Below are positions 9,601-17,602 of a DNA stretch of 64,000 bases, one piece after another. A model generated the notes under the pieces. The model did no database searches. It saw nothing but the letters and a program-made list of their open reading frames with translations, and was not told the DNA's origin. Position 1 is the first letter of the stretch. The number at the start of each line of letters is the position of its first letter. Source of the DNA: DASSJT01 sp035691065. Its GTDB lineage: Bacteria; Actinomycetota; Actinomycetes; Actinomycetales; Dermatophilaceae. Location of the stretch: assembly GCA_035691065.1 (NCBI GenBank), contig DASSJT010000075.1:13562-77561 (forward strand). Reading direction: 5' to 3'. The position numbers and the translations under genes were made by a program.

Positions 9601-11035
9601 CCCCGAGCGGGCGCTCGACGACCTCGAGGGCGACAGCAGCGGCATAGAGGTGACCTCGTCGTCGCAGGCCTTCGACCTGCCTCGCCTGCGCGCGTCGGAG
9701 GCGCTGGATGGCAACGCCTCCACTGCCTGGTCTCCTCGCGAGCCCGCCCTCGGGCAGTCGTGGCACGTGAAGGGCATCCGCGAGTCGGTGGGGTCGGTCA
9801 CCATCACCCAGCGGACGTCCGGTCGCCAGATCAAGAGCGTCAAGGTGTCGGTCAACGGGGGCGCCGGCAAGACCGTCACTCTGCACCCCGGCACGACCTC
9901 GGTCCCGGTCAACACCACAGTGACCAGCCTGGACATCACGATTGCGGCTGCCGGTCCGAGCACCCTGGGCCGGGTCAGCCTGGTCGACGTGGGAGTCGGA
10001 GGTGCCACCATCAGCCGGGGCGGCTCGCCCGCCTGCACGGCCGTGGCGACTCTCGACGGCAGGCCGGCGATGTTCGAGCTGGCAGAGCCGCTGCTCGGCT
10101 CGGTGGTCTCCCTGCGTCCATGCCAGAACCAGCGCACCCGGCTCTCCGCGGGCGTTCACCGGTGGCGCCCGGTCCAGGGATTCGTGGTCAACGACCTGTG
10201 GTGGCAGGACACCGGGACCACCGTCCCGGAGCAGCCGCCGGCAGCGCAGAGCCTCGACGCCGAGGAGGCCCCGGTAGGACCAGGCTGGTCCGGGCGCATC
10301 CCGGCGGCGACCCAGGACATGGTCGTGCTCAGCGGCCGCGGCTACGACCCCCGCTGGAAGCTCTCGGTCAACGGCAGGTCGGCGGGTGAGCCGGAGCTGA
10401 TCAATGGCTGGGAGGCGTCCTGGCTCGTCAGGCCGCAGCGCGCCGGGCCGGCCGACCTCGGCTTCGGCCCCCAGAGGCTGGTCTGGATCGGCCTGACCGT
10501 GACCCTGCTGACCCTGGTCGGCATCGCCGCCATGCTCTGGTGGGCGTGGCGCAACCGCCCACGGGCCGTGATGGGGGAGCGGGCCGAACGCCGGCTGAGG
10601 TTGGCCGAGCAGCACGAGTACCAGGGCAAGCGCCGCACGCGCCGGGCCGGCGTACCCCGCAGGCTGGCCGCCTGGAAGTCCGGCTGGCGTGCGTCCCTGC
10701 TCGTCGTCGTGGCCTCCGGCCTCGTCCTGGGCTGGGTCGGAGCGGTGGCCTCGGTCGCGCTGTTGGTGCTGCGACGTCTTGCCGGCGGCCGGGCCGTCTG
10801 GGTCTTCGGCGTGGCGGCGATCGCGCTGGCTCCCGTGGTCTGGGTGGTCGAGGTCTGGGACCTGCTGGGTCAGGTCACCCCGGCACTGGTCACCGAGGCG
10901 CCGGCTGCGCACTACGTCGCGGGCGCCGGGTTGCTGGCGCTGGTGGTGTGGGCCGTGGACGACATCCTCGGCCAGTCGCGTCCGCCGGCGGGGAGAGCGC
11001 GGGCCCGGCCCCGAGCCGGGGCTACCCGGTTCTGA
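6683..11035 (+). CDS. AftD-like arabinofuranosyltransferase (DUF3367), copy 1
   Basis: A 1450-residue membrane protein of the AftD / alpha-(1->3)-arabinofuranosyltransferase type. This family uses decaprenyl-phosphoryl-arabinose outside the membrane to branch arabinan. Residues 1-400 form a multi-helix GT-C core with the family's NPY turn (AAYLLNPYVVV). Residues about 402-470 are a Gly/Ala/Pro-rich insertion from DNA repeats. A long extracytoplasmic part follows, with two discoidin/CBM-like segments marked by AIDGDPGTVWW near 788 and ALDGNASTAW near 1004. Residues from 1266 on are hydrophobic helices separated by an Arg-rich loop (RAERRLRLAEQHEYQGKRR). Donor and linkage are inferred from family and from the DprE operon next door. 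It is 27% or so longer in its soluble part than the short AftD-like protein at 15472. Confidence 0.82.
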   Translation: MTAQARPAAPGRLGLAVRWMRRHPWQWTWPLAVAVVTIGLRAGSLEVDARPELYLRPWSTLLTSLSTWQESPTLGQASTRVGLAPIAGLSSLLHLVGIPPWLVVRLIRWTLLCAAGAGAGVLARAILGETAGRLAPRLAGAAYLLNPYVVVAGASLPVIWPYALLPWQLWTAVRGMQTRLWWPWALAFAVTTFAMAGQNAGAVPALQLVATPVVVLWAAWRHRAPWRRVAKFVATAGASSLLVSAYWLLPTTATRGADAATSGVGNVLETAAATSSYAEVLRGMGLWSTYGQDDRALWNASQAPYLTSAWLVLATFLVPVLVAVALRWGRPRARFLGLTLLVVTAVLMVGAHPWASPSPLGWLWRSLLDAVPVLRTLGTTNMAGAALVLGIALALAAAAAGLSSGQAGEGTAPEGPAQDGADQWQAGPDRGAAGQAGPARGAAGPAASKRSGPGPSASGAAAGDRSATAGVVRRLGTLTPGRFAAVGVVVLALAAEPGWTGAMFSGDVNIPGYWRQAATDLDREGTGAVWFLPGQTSSNYRWSTPRHDDIGPSLFHRPTIVRTAAADTSREGANLLAAVDRDLQQGTLDPDTLVTVARYLGVTSIVVRNDVAWETAGGADPETVVDQVLRSRGLGAARSYGTPTEQTEGLAPLLSFTVQADVLGPRIVEAGDDIVVAGDGDAFQMLGSRGFLASGRPFRYAEGLSADAMARILTGGAQVVLTDTNRRREAVPQRLGEDHGPVLRADQEPVSTESLGAESDQSVRVETGWRTSVERVTAARRELPQGSSRNAIDGDPGTVWWAGDFGTALDARLDVSLPTPHTIDKIDIRTARRGVGGITSLVVSGGGRSVTTRPDRSGVAHASLSGIATGDLSVRIAGIAKGENGNVGIADVDLDGVPAPGIDAVRTPASRALLEVGRIYPQGPAPLDVLLERQRGRPGITYDDEEANLSRDVVLPWRNTFTIVGQARLSTPLPERALDDLEGDSSGIEVTSSSQAFDLPRLRASEALDGNASTAWSPREPALGQSWHVKGIRESVGSVTITQRTSGRQIKSVKVSVNGGAGKTVTLHPGTTSVPVNTTVTSLDITIAAAGPSTLGRVSLVDVGVGGATISRGGSPACTAVATLDGRPAMFELAEPLLGSVVSLRPCQNQRTRLSAGVHRWRPVQGFVVNDLWWQDTGTTVPEQPPAAQSLDAEEAPVGPGWSGRIPAATQDMVVLSGRGYDPRWKLSVNGRSAGEPELINGWEASWLVRPQRAGPADLGFGPQRLVWIGLTVTLLTLVGIAAMLWWAWRNRPRAVMGERAERRLRLAEQHEYQGKRRTRRAGVPRRLAAWKSGWRASLLVVVASGLVLGWVGAVASVALLVLRRLAGGRAVWVFGVAAIALAPVVWVVEVWDLLGQVTPALVTEAPAAHYVAGAGLLALVVWAVDDILGQSRPPAGRARARPRAGATRF

Positions 11036-11082
11036 CCAGCCGGTATGCCGGTGGGCTGGGCTCAGCGCCCTTGGCGCACCCT

Positions 11083-11118
11083 CAGCGCCCTGCACACGCG
11101 CAGCACCCTGCACACGCG
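11083..11118. repeat. 18-bp tandem repeat, two copies
   Basis: CAGCGCCCTGCACACGCG and CAGCACCCTGCACACGCG stand head to tail between the convergent aftD-like and flippase genes. The rest of the 179-bp spacer also holds two CGGCATAC-type words (11043, 11177). Confidence 0.85.
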
Positions 11119-11214
11119 CAGCGCCGCTCAGGCACACCCCAGAGGCGCGGGGTGCGGTGTCCGCCCGGGTGGCAACCCGGCATACCTCTGCAGGGAACCG
11201 GGCCACAGCCACCG

Positions 11215-12465
11215 TCAGGCAGGTGTTGCGGGGGAAGAGTCCTGGCTCGGGCTGCGCGAGCGAAGAAGCCAGCCGCCCAGCAGGGCAACGAGGCCGCCCA
11301 GCATGAGCGTCACCAGGCTGGCGACGTCATGCGCCACCACGGTGGCGAGGCCGCCCAGGCCGGCGACGGCGGCCCACAGCACCCAGACCGCCCGGCGCCG
11401 GGAGCGGGCCAGCTCCTCCATCACGAGGGTCTGGATGCACGCGAGCACGGTGCCAGTCAGCGCGAACCGCCAGGCCAGCGGCCCGACGGCGGCGTACTTG
11501 CTGCCGCCGATGAACGTGACGACGAGGTCCTGGAGAACGAACGCGGCGAGGGCAGCGAGTCCGCCCAGGCCGGCCACCGCAGCGAGGGCCTGCCAGCGCA
11601 CCCTGCTCGTGTGCGCCGCGGTGGCCATGCTCGGGAAGAGGACCACAATCACGAACTGGGGGAGGAACAGGCACGCCTTGGTGACGATGAGTCCCGCGGC
11701 GTAGCTGCCCGAGAGGGCCGTCGGGAGCAGCACGCGGGCGGCCAGGGCGTCCAGGTTCGACAGGGTGAAGAAGGCCGCGAGGGTGTGCGCGTTGTGCCCG
11801 ACCTCGGTCGCGATGCCGAAGAGCGCGGTCTCGTGCTGCGAGGCCGCCGCGGTCTCCGGCAGGGGCAGGTGGCGGAGCAGGTACCCGCCGACCACCACCG
11901 GGAGGAGCGCGCCCAGCAGGAGGCCGAGCATGGCGCCGACCGCATCGGGCCGCGCGACCACCAGCACGCCGCCGATGCCGAGCCGCCCCACGCCGTTTGC
12001 GGCGTAGACGGCGGAAAGGCGGCCCCAGGCCTCGCACCCCTGGAGCACCCCGGAGATCGCCCCGGTCACCGAGATCGGCGCAAGGGTGGCGACCGCCAGC
12101 AGCGGAGCCACCCATCCGGTCAGGTGGAAGACCCAGTCGAGCGGGATCGCCAGCACGACGGCCAGGGCCAGGAAGCCGGCGCCGGCCCAGAGCCCGGACC
12201 TCAGGGCAGCCGCCGAGAGGTCGCCGGCGTGCTCGGGGTGCGCCGACACCCGCCGCGCCGCCATGGTCTGCAGCCCGCTGGCCACAACGTTGCCGATGAG
12301 CACCAGGCCGAGCAGGGCCGCGACGGCGCCCAGGTCGGCGGGGGCGAGGCTGTGCGCGGCCAGGATGGTGAACCCGTACGCCCCCAGGTTGAACAGCATC
12401 ATGGCGACGGCGACGAGCGTGCCCCCGCGCAGCAGCCTGCGGGCTGCTGGTCCGCCGGCCCGCAT
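11215..12465 (-). CDS. MOP-superfamily polysaccharide flippase
   Basis: A 416-residue protein with about 12 hydrophobic helices and the layout of Wzx/MATE-like lipid-linked saccharide flippases. The N-terminus reads LLRGGTLVAVAMMLFNLGAYGFTILAAH, with the typical Gly/Asn in helix 1; a later helix has AAGLIVTKACLFLPQFVIVVLFP. It is the last gene of the ubiA-dprE1-dprE2-flippase operon, starting 2 nt after the dprE2 stop. This suggests it moves decaprenyl-phosphoryl-arabinose or a lipid-linked glycan to the outer face. The substrate is inference only. The C-terminus is a Ser/Pro-rich tail. Confidence 0.8.
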   Translation of the reverse strand: MRAGGPAARRLLRGGTLVAVAMMLFNLGAYGFTILAAHSLAPADLGAVAALLGLVLIGNVVASGLQTMAARRVSAHPEHAGDLSAAALRSGLWAGAGFLALAVVLAIPLDWVFHLTGWVAPLLAVATLAPISVTGAISGVLQGCEAWGRLSAVYAANGVGRLGIGGVLVVARPDAVGAMLGLLLGALLPVVVGGYLLRHLPLPETAAASQHETALFGIATEVGHNAHTLAAFFTLSNLDALAARVLLPTALSGSYAAGLIVTKACLFLPQFVIVVLFPSMATAAHTSRVRWQALAAVAGLGGLAALAAFVLQDLVVTFIGGSKYAAVGPLAWRFALTGTVLACIQTLVMEELARSRRRAVWVLWAAVAGLGGLATVVAHDVASLVTLMLGGLVALLGGWLLRSRSPSQDSSPATPA

Positions 12466-12467
12466 GG

Positions 12468-13229
12468 CTAGAGCGGCAGCCGCCGGAAGACCGCTCGAGG
12501 CAGGTGCCGAAGAGCGGACATGACCGGCCGCATCGCCGCCGGCACCCAGATCGTGCGGGAGGGCCCGCTGAGGGCCCCAGCGATGGCGGCAGCGACGTCT
12601 GCGGGCATGACCGCAAGGGGCGCCTCCCGCAACCCCTGCGTCATCCGGGACCTGACGAAGCCCGGCCGGACGACGAGGACCGTTACGCCGGTGCCGACGA
12701 GGTCGTCGGCCAGTCCGGTAGCGAACGCGTCCAGCCCCGCCTTGGTCGCCCCGTAGAGGTAGTTGCTGCGCCGCGGCCGCTCGCCGGCAACCGACGACAG
12801 CACCACGATCACCCCGTGTCCCTGGTGGCGCATGCGGCCGGCAACGGCGCTGATCGTCGACACGCCTGCGGTGAAGTTCACCGTCACGACCCTCGCCGCC
12901 TCCGCGGGCCGGCTGGTGACCTCCGAGCCAGGCAGCACCCCGAACGCGACGATCGCCACGTCGACCTCGCCGGCATCGAAGACCGCGTCGACCAGCGCTT
13001 GGTGGCTCTCCACCGCGGCGGCGTCGAAGTCCCTCACGTCTACCGTCGCGGTGGGGGCAGCCGCCTGCGCGGCGCCGACGGCGTGGTCACGCTGGGGGCT
13101 GGGCCGGCCGGCCAGCACGACCCGGTCGAGGCGCCCCCGCCGGGCGAGGACCTCGACCGTCGCCTGGGCGATGTCCGAGCTCGCGCCGAGCACGAGCAGC
13201 GACTGCGGGGAACCGAGCGCGTCTAGCAC
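12468..13229 (-). CDS. dprE2: Decaprenylphosphoryl-2-keto-ribose reductase DprE2
   Basis: A 253-residue short-chain dehydrogenase. With DprE1 it epimerises decaprenyl-phosphoryl-ribose to decaprenyl-phosphoryl-arabinose: DprE2 reduces the 2-keto intermediate with NADH. The nucleotide-binding turn is LLVLGASSDIAQATVEVLARR and the catalytic Tyr-x3-Lys is NYLYGATKAG, with Ser in VLSSVAGER. The start GTG 13229 overlaps the dprE1 stop (GTGCTAG), so translation is coupled and the longer open frame is a shadow of dprE1. The C-terminal helix PVMSALRHLPRAVFRRLPL is positively charged and may touch the membrane. Confidence 0.9.
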   Translation of the reverse strand: MLDALGSPQSLLVLGASSDIAQATVEVLARRGRLDRVVLAGRPSPQRDHAVGAAQAAAPTATVDVRDFDAAAVESHQALVDAVFDAGEVDVAIVAFGVLPGSEVTSRPAEAARVVTVNFTAGVSTISAVAGRMRHQGHGVIVVLSSVAGERPRRSNYLYGATKAGLDAFATGLADDLVGTGVTVLVVRPGFVRSRMTQGLREAPLAVMPADVAAAIAGALSGPSRTIWVPAAMRPVMSALRHLPRAVFRRLPL

Positions 13230-14590
13230 AGGCGCAACCTCCTGGCCAGGTCGGAGACGAACACATGGTTTGGGTCGAGCTGCTCGCGCAGCTCGCGCCA
13301 CAGGTCGAGGTCGGGGTACATGACGGGCAGGAGCTGCGGCCGCATCCTGCTGTCCTTGGCGAGGTAGACCCGGCCGCCGGCAGCGGCGACGAGCTCGTCC
13401 GCGGCGTCGAGCACCGGCCCCACTTCGGCCCGGGCGGGCAGGTCCACCGCCATCGTCCAGCCGGGCTGCGGGAAGGACAGCGGCGCGGACGAGCCGGCGC
13501 CGAAGCGTTTGAGCACGGCGAGGTATGCCGGTGCGCCGGCCCGCTCGAAGAGGCGCAGCACCGTGCGGACGACCTCCGGGTCGGCCACCGCGAACTGGTG
13601 CTGGACGAAACCGCGCCGCCCGTACATGCGGTTCCACCCGCCAATGGCGTCCAGCGGGTGGAAGAACGCTCCCACAGACTGCTGCTCGCCCTCCCGCAAC
13701 CCGGGCGCCCGGCGGAAGTACGCCTCGTTGAACAGGTGCATGGCCGCCGGCGCGAGCAGGCCACTGGGTGCCCAGGGGGGCGCCGGCAGGACCCGGCCCG
13801 TGGCATAGGAGTCGAGCGCGAGAGCTCCGGGCGGCAGCAGACCCTCGACCGCGACGGTGTGGTCGCCGCTGGTGACCACGCCACGGCCGAGGTCCCTCCC
13901 CCCGGCGAGGCAGTCCACCCAGGCCACGGTGTAGCGGTGCCGCGCGTCGTCGGCCACGAGGGTGGCCATGGTCTCGTCGAGGTCGTGGGTGCGCCGGGTC
14001 GTGACGGTCAGGGAGGCGGACTCCACCCGGCGCATCGAAAGGCGTACTCGGGTGACGATGCCGGCCAGGCCCATGCCGCCGAGCACGGCGCCGAACCGGG
14101 GGTCCTGCCGGAGCAGCGTGTGGGTCTGGCCGAGGCCGTCGACGAGGTCGACTGAGACGACGTGGGCGCCGATGCTGCCGTCGCGGTGGTGGTTCTTGCC
14201 GTGGACATCGGCGGCCGCGGCACCCCCCAGGCTCACGTGGCGGGTGCCGGGCGTCACCGGGACGAACCAGCCCTGCGGCACACCCGCCTCCAGCAGGTCC
14301 CCGATCGAGGCTCCGGACTCCACGTCGACCTCGCCCGTCTCGTAGTCGATCGGTCCGATGCGGCGCAGCTGGTCGGTGCTGACGACCCGTCCGCCCGCAT
14401 TGCCGGCCGCGTCGCCGTAGCTGCGGCCAAGTCCTCGCGCGAGGATGCCGCGCGAGCCGGGAGCCGTGCTGCGCACCGCCTCCGCGATCCCCGCGATGGT
14501 GGCCTCATGGCTGATCGCGGCGACACTCGGCTGGGTGCGGCCCCAGCCGGTGAGCGTGGTCCGGCGGACGCCCGACACGGTGGGCGTCAC
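13223..14590 (-). CDS. dprE1: Decaprenylphosphoryl-beta-D-ribose oxidase DprE1
   Basis: A 455-residue FAD oxidoreductase that oxidises the 2-OH of decaprenyl-phosphoryl-ribose, the first half of the epimerisation to arabinose. The FAD-binding domain shows ARGLGRSYGDAA, TPGTRHVSLGGAAAADVHG and KNHHRDGSIGAHV, where a conserved His binds flavin. The catalytic Lys lies in YLAKDSRM. The usual benzothiazinone-reactive Cys (C387 in M. tuberculosis, in the context ICVDF) is Ala381 here, in GWTMAVDLPA. The start GTG 14590 overlaps the ubiA stop as GTGA, so the longer open frame to 15547 is not coding. Confidence 0.93.
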   Translation of the reverse strand: MTPTVSGVRRTTLTGWGRTQPSVAAISHEATIAGIAEAVRSTAPGSRGILARGLGRSYGDAAGNAGGRVVSTDQLRRIGPIDYETGEVDVESGASIGDLLEAGVPQGWFVPVTPGTRHVSLGGAAAADVHGKNHHRDGSIGAHVVSVDLVDGLGQTHTLLRQDPRFGAVLGGMGLAGIVTRVRLSMRRVESASLTVTTRRTHDLDETMATLVADDARHRYTVAWVDCLAGGRDLGRGVVTSGDHTVAVEGLLPPGALALDSYATGRVLPAPPWAPSGLLAPAAMHLFNEAYFRRAPGLREGEQQSVGAFFHPLDAIGGWNRMYGRRGFVQHQFAVADPEVVRTVLRLFERAGAPAYLAVLKRFGAGSSAPLSFPQPGWTMAVDLPARAEVGPVLDAADELVAAAGGRVYLAKDSRMRPQLLPVMYPDLDLWRELREQLDPNHVFVSDLARRLRLC

Positions 14591-15435
14591 AGTGCCACGG
14601 CCAGCGCGAAGCAGCCCAGCCACAGGGCGCCGAGAACCTGCAGGACGTGGTCGCTCAGGAGCACCCGCTCGGGCTCCTCGACCCGGCCCAGGTCGGCGTC
14701 GAGCGCGTAGCGCAGGAGGGCGAGCACGAACGGTGCAACGCTGGCCGTCGCCCACAGCGTGCTGGAGCCGACCTCGAAGGCCCAGAGGCAGTACCCGGTG
14801 ATGGTCACGCCGCCGCTGATGGCGAGCACCAGGCGGAGGTAGGAGGGTGGGTAGGCGCTGAGGCTCTTCCGGGTCACCGGCGCCTCGGGCGTGGCAGCGG
14901 CCAGTTCCGACAGCCGCTTCCCGCTCACCATGAAGAGGGAGCCGAAGGCGGCCACGATGAGGAACCACTGCGATATCGGTATGCCGGTCGCGGGGCCGCC
15001 GGCGACCGCGCGCAGCAGGAAGCCTGCCGACACCAGGCCGAGCTCCAGCACGGGCTGGTGCTTGAGGTACGCCGAGTAGGCGATGGTCAGCACGAGGTAG
15101 CCGCCCACGACCGCACGGAGCTGCCACGACCCCGCCCAGACCAGGGCTACGAGGGCTAGCACCGCGCCGAGCAGCAGGGCAGCCCAGCGGGGGACGGCGC
15201 CGGAGGCGACGGGTCGGCGGTGCTTCGTCGAATGCCGGGCATCGGCGTCGGCGTCCATGACGTCGTTGAACGCGTAGGTCGCGCTGCTGGCCATGCAGAA
15301 GATGGCGAAGGTGCGCAGGGTGCTCAGCGCCGTCGACCGCTCGAAGAGGGTTCCGGCAGCGAGCGGCGCGGCTGCGACGAGGACGTTCTTGACCCACTGC
15401 TTGGGGCGCAGCAGGCGGAGCACGCCGGTCATCAC
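14587..15435 (-). CDS. ubiA: Decaprenyl-phosphate phosphoribosyltransferase (UbiA family)
   Basis: A 282-residue membrane prenyltransferase of the UbiA superfamily. It joins phosphoribose from PRPP to decaprenyl phosphate, the entry step to decaprenyl-phosphoryl-arabinose. The first Asp-rich motif is AFNDVMDADADARHSTKHR, and the second part shows IAYSAYLKHQPVLELG. About eight hydrophobic helices follow, among them AGFLLRAVAGGPATG. First gene of the ubiA-dprE1-dprE2-flippase operon, which overlaps throughout. GTG 15435 is directly followed by ATG 15432; a TAAGGT box (15447-15442) 6 nt before the GTG suggests a leaderless mRNA. Confidence 0.93.
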   Translation of the reverse strand: MMTGVLRLLRPKQWVKNVLVAAAPLAAGTLFERSTALSTLRTFAIFCMASSATYAFNDVMDADADARHSTKHRRPVASGAVPRWAALLLGAVLALVALVWAGSWQLRAVVGGYLVLTIAYSAYLKHQPVLELGLVSAGFLLRAVAGGPATGIPISQWFLIVAAFGSLFMVSGKRLSELAAATPEAPVTRKSLSAYPPSYLRLVLAISGGVTITGYCLWAFEVGSSTLWATASVAPFVLALLRYALDADLGRVEEPERVLLSDHVLQVLGALWLGCFALAVAL

Positions 15436-15441
15436 TCGCGA

Positions 15442-15463
15442 ACCTTACCGGTTGGTTTACAGT
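15442..15463. promoter_or_regulatory. Divergent leaderless promoters of ubiA and the AftD-like gene
   Basis: Within a 36-bp spacer, TAAGGT (minus, 15447-15442) faces ubiA and TACAGT (plus, 15458-15463) faces the gene starting at 15472. The two -10 boxes are only 10 bp apart around the palindrome ACCGGT, so each -35 region lies inside the opposite gene and the two polymerases must exclude each other. Confidence 0.55.
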
Positions 15464-15471
15464 CCGCTTCA

Positions 15472-17358
15472 ATGGATGCGCCGCCCGTGGCTTCCCCGGC
15501 GGTTCCCGCCCGGGGCCGCTGGGCCGTTCCGGCGGTGTGCGGGGCACTGGCGCTGCTGGTTCTGGGCCCCGCCCTCGGCCCTGGGTACGTCCTCACCCAC
15601 GACATGGTCTTCGTCCCGCGGCTGCCCCTGACGCCGCAGCTGCTCGGGGTGAGCTCGGCAGCGCCCAGGGCCGTGCCCAGTGACGCCGTCGTGGCCCTGC
15701 TCTCCCTGGTGCTGCCCGGGCAGGTGGTGCAGAAGCTGGTGCTGCTCGCCATCCTTGCCCTCGCGGGACTGGGTGCGGCGAGGTCGGTCCCCGCCGGGTC
15801 GTGGGGTCAGTCGGCCGCGGCGGTCCTGTACGTGTGGAACCCCTATGTGGCGGAGCGCCTCGGGATCGGGCAGTGGGCCGTCCTCCTCGGCTACGCTTCG
15901 CTGCCCTGGGTGGCACGGACCGCCTGGGCGGCGGGGCGTGGCAGGGGCTGGCCCGGCTTTGCGATCGCAGCGGGGCTCGGAAGTCTCGGGGGCGCCCCCG
16001 CATGGGTGATGGTCCTCCTGGTGGCGGTCCCCGCCTACGCCGTCGCGCAGTGGGGACGCGGTTCTCGTCGGGGCTGGCTCTGGCTGGCGGGGCTGCTGAC
16101 CGCTCTGGCGCTGCCGTGGGCGGTCCCGGCGCTGTTCCGGCCCGGCGGGGTTGGCGGCGACCCGGCGGGAGCCGCCGTGTTCGCCCCGCGGGCCGACACG
16201 CCTGGCGGGGTGCTGCTGAGCGTTCTGACCGGTGGCGGCATCTGGAACCGGGACGTCGTGCCACCGGGCCGCGACACCCTGCCCTCCCTGGTGGCCGCTC
16301 TCCTGATCGTGGCGGTGGCCGCCGTCGGCGTGGCAGTGGCACTCCGCGGACCCGACCTCCGGCGTCGGCGGCGCATCCTCGCGGTGGTCCTGCCCGGACT
16401 GATCGCCTTGGCCGGAGTCACTCTCCTGCTCTTTCCCGGCGTCGCGCGAGGGGTGGCCGACCTCCCCGGCGGGGCGCTGCTCCGAGACGCGAGCCGCCTC
16501 CTGGGCCCGTGGCTCGCGGCTGTGGCCGCAGGTTTCGGTCTTGCCGTCGACCGCCTGTGCGCCGCTGGGGGTGCTGGGGAAGACGGCCGCGCGCGAGGCC
16601 CGGATGGCGGCCCGGATGATGGCGAGGATGGTGGCGAGGATGGTGGCCGGGAAGGCGGCGGGCGCAAAGGCCTCGGGGGCAGCCGTCGGGGCGCCGCACG
16701 TCACCACGGCGAGGCGGTGGGCCCGATGCAGCCGGTACTGGCGGCAGTCGTCGCGCTGCTGCCCATCGCTGCACTGCCTGCTCTCGGTTGGGGGCTCAGC
16801 GGCTTCCTGCGCCCGGTGGAGTACCCGCCCGACTTCCCGGAGGTGGCGCGCCGGGTCGACGCGTCACCGCCGGGGGCCCTGGTCGTGCTGCCGTTCGAGA
16901 GCTACCGGGCCTACGCCTGGAACCACCAGATCCCCGCGCTCGACCCCGTGCCGCGGTGGACCCGCCAACCGGCGGTCGGCGCCGCTGACCTCGTCGTCCG
17001 GCAGGCCGGCACCCCCGTGCGGGTCAAAGGCGAGGACCCGTTCGCCGACCGGGTCGCCGCCGGGCTCGCAGGCCCCGACCCCGTCCACGCACTGGCGACG
17101 CTCGGCGTCCGGTGGATCGTCGTGGACGTGCCCAGCTACCGGCCGCCGCCAGGGCTCACGGTGGCGTATGCCGGCCCGGCACTTCGCCTGTATGCCGTCC
17201 CCGGCGTGGGTCGCGCCGCGGCGGCACCGATGGCGCCGTGGTCGCCGCCCTGGCCAGTCGTGCTGGCAGGGGACGTCCTCGCAGGGGCGATGTGGGTCGT
17301 CGTGGCCACCCGGCATACCCGCCGAGAGGAGCCGGGTAGGAACAAGGGCCTCTGGTAA
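15472..17358 (+). CDS. Short AftD-like GT-C membrane protein
   Basis: A 628-residue multi-helix membrane protein. The core layout resembles the N-terminal half of the two AftD-like proteins here: an NPY turn (LYVWNPYVAERLGIGQWAVL) in the membrane part, then an outer segment FPEVARRVDAS...LVVLPFESYRAYAWNHQ parallel to ALLVPGSRFAVYDWG in the larger protein at 19592. It lacks the long C-terminal carbohydrate-binding part and ends with one helix. Residues about 363-416 are an Asp/Glu/Gly-rich insertion (GGPDDGEDGGEDGGREGGG). A glycosyltransferase using decaprenyl-phosphoryl sugar is the likely role, from family and context. It diverges from ubiA by 36 bp; ATG 15472 lies 8 nt after TACAGT. Confidence 0.7.
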   Translation: MDAPPVASPAVPARGRWAVPAVCGALALLVLGPALGPGYVLTHDMVFVPRLPLTPQLLGVSSAAPRAVPSDAVVALLSLVLPGQVVQKLVLLAILALAGLGAARSVPAGSWGQSAAAVLYVWNPYVAERLGIGQWAVLLGYASLPWVARTAWAAGRGRGWPGFAIAAGLGSLGGAPAWVMVLLVAVPAYAVAQWGRGSRRGWLWLAGLLTALALPWAVPALFRPGGVGGDPAGAAVFAPRADTPGGVLLSVLTGGGIWNRDVVPPGRDTLPSLVAALLIVAVAAVGVAVALRGPDLRRRRRILAVVLPGLIALAGVTLLLFPGVARGVADLPGGALLRDASRLLGPWLAAVAAGFGLAVDRLCAAGGAGEDGRARGPDGGPDDGEDGGEDGGREGGGRKGLGGSRRGAARHHGEAVGPMQPVLAAVVALLPIAALPALGWGLSGFLRPVEYPPDFPEVARRVDASPPGALVVLPFESYRAYAWNHQIPALDPVPRWTRQPAVGAADLVVRQAGTPVRVKGEDPFADRVAAGLAGPDPVHALATLGVRWIVVDVPSYRPPPGLTVAYAGPALRLYAVPGVGRAAAAPMAPWSPPWPVVLAGDVLAGAMWVVVATRHTRREEPGRNKGLW

Positions 17359-17422
17359 TGTCTGGTAGCCACGGCGGGACATCCCCTCTCCCGCCTCCAG
17401 CCGGGACCGGTCGAGGAGACCA

Positions 17423-17554
17423 ATGCGCATCATCGTGACTGCAGTTGCCGCTGCGCTCCTGGGGCTCCTCGCGAGCTTCGGCATCTACCAAGCCGCCGAG
17501 CCGCCCGCCAAGCAGGCCACCACTCCGCTCTACGACTACGGGGCAACGAACTAG
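17423..17554 (+). CDS. DUF2613 family mini-protein
   Basis: A 43-residue protein: MRIIVTAVAAALLGLLASF is one membrane helix or signal anchor, followed by a short Pro/Gln/Thr-rich outside tail ending in LYDYGATN. It fits the DUF2613 family. From memory, a member of this family (Rv0236A) sits beside aftD in M. tuberculosis, so the pairing with AftD-like genes is conserved. A good ribosome-binding site, GAGGAG, precedes ATG 17423. It follows the short AftD-like gene by 64 bp. It may be a small subunit or stabiliser of the arabinosyltransferases; function unknown. Confidence 0.8.
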   Translation: MRIIVTAVAAALLGLLASFGIYQAAEPPAKQATTPLYDYGATN

Positions 17555-17602
17555 GCCGGTCACCGCCGCGCAGTCACGGGCGCGCCGCAGTGATAGACAC
17601 CT

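Noticed and set aside
8762..11212. An 816-codon open frame antisense to the AftD-like gene
   Set aside because: Composition of Arg/Pro/His/Gly and no domain; the plus-strand protein is supported by helices and modules.
12468..15547. Longer frames for dprE1 (to 15547) and dprE2 (to 13637)
   Set aside because: They run antisense or out of frame through neighbours; GTGA/GTGCTAG overlaps fix the starts at 14590 and 13229.
16560..16720. Frameshift or separate gene in the GT-C protein at 15472
   Set aside because: The Gly/Asp/Glu-rich part is in frame and both sides match the AftD-like plan; it is an insertion, not a break.
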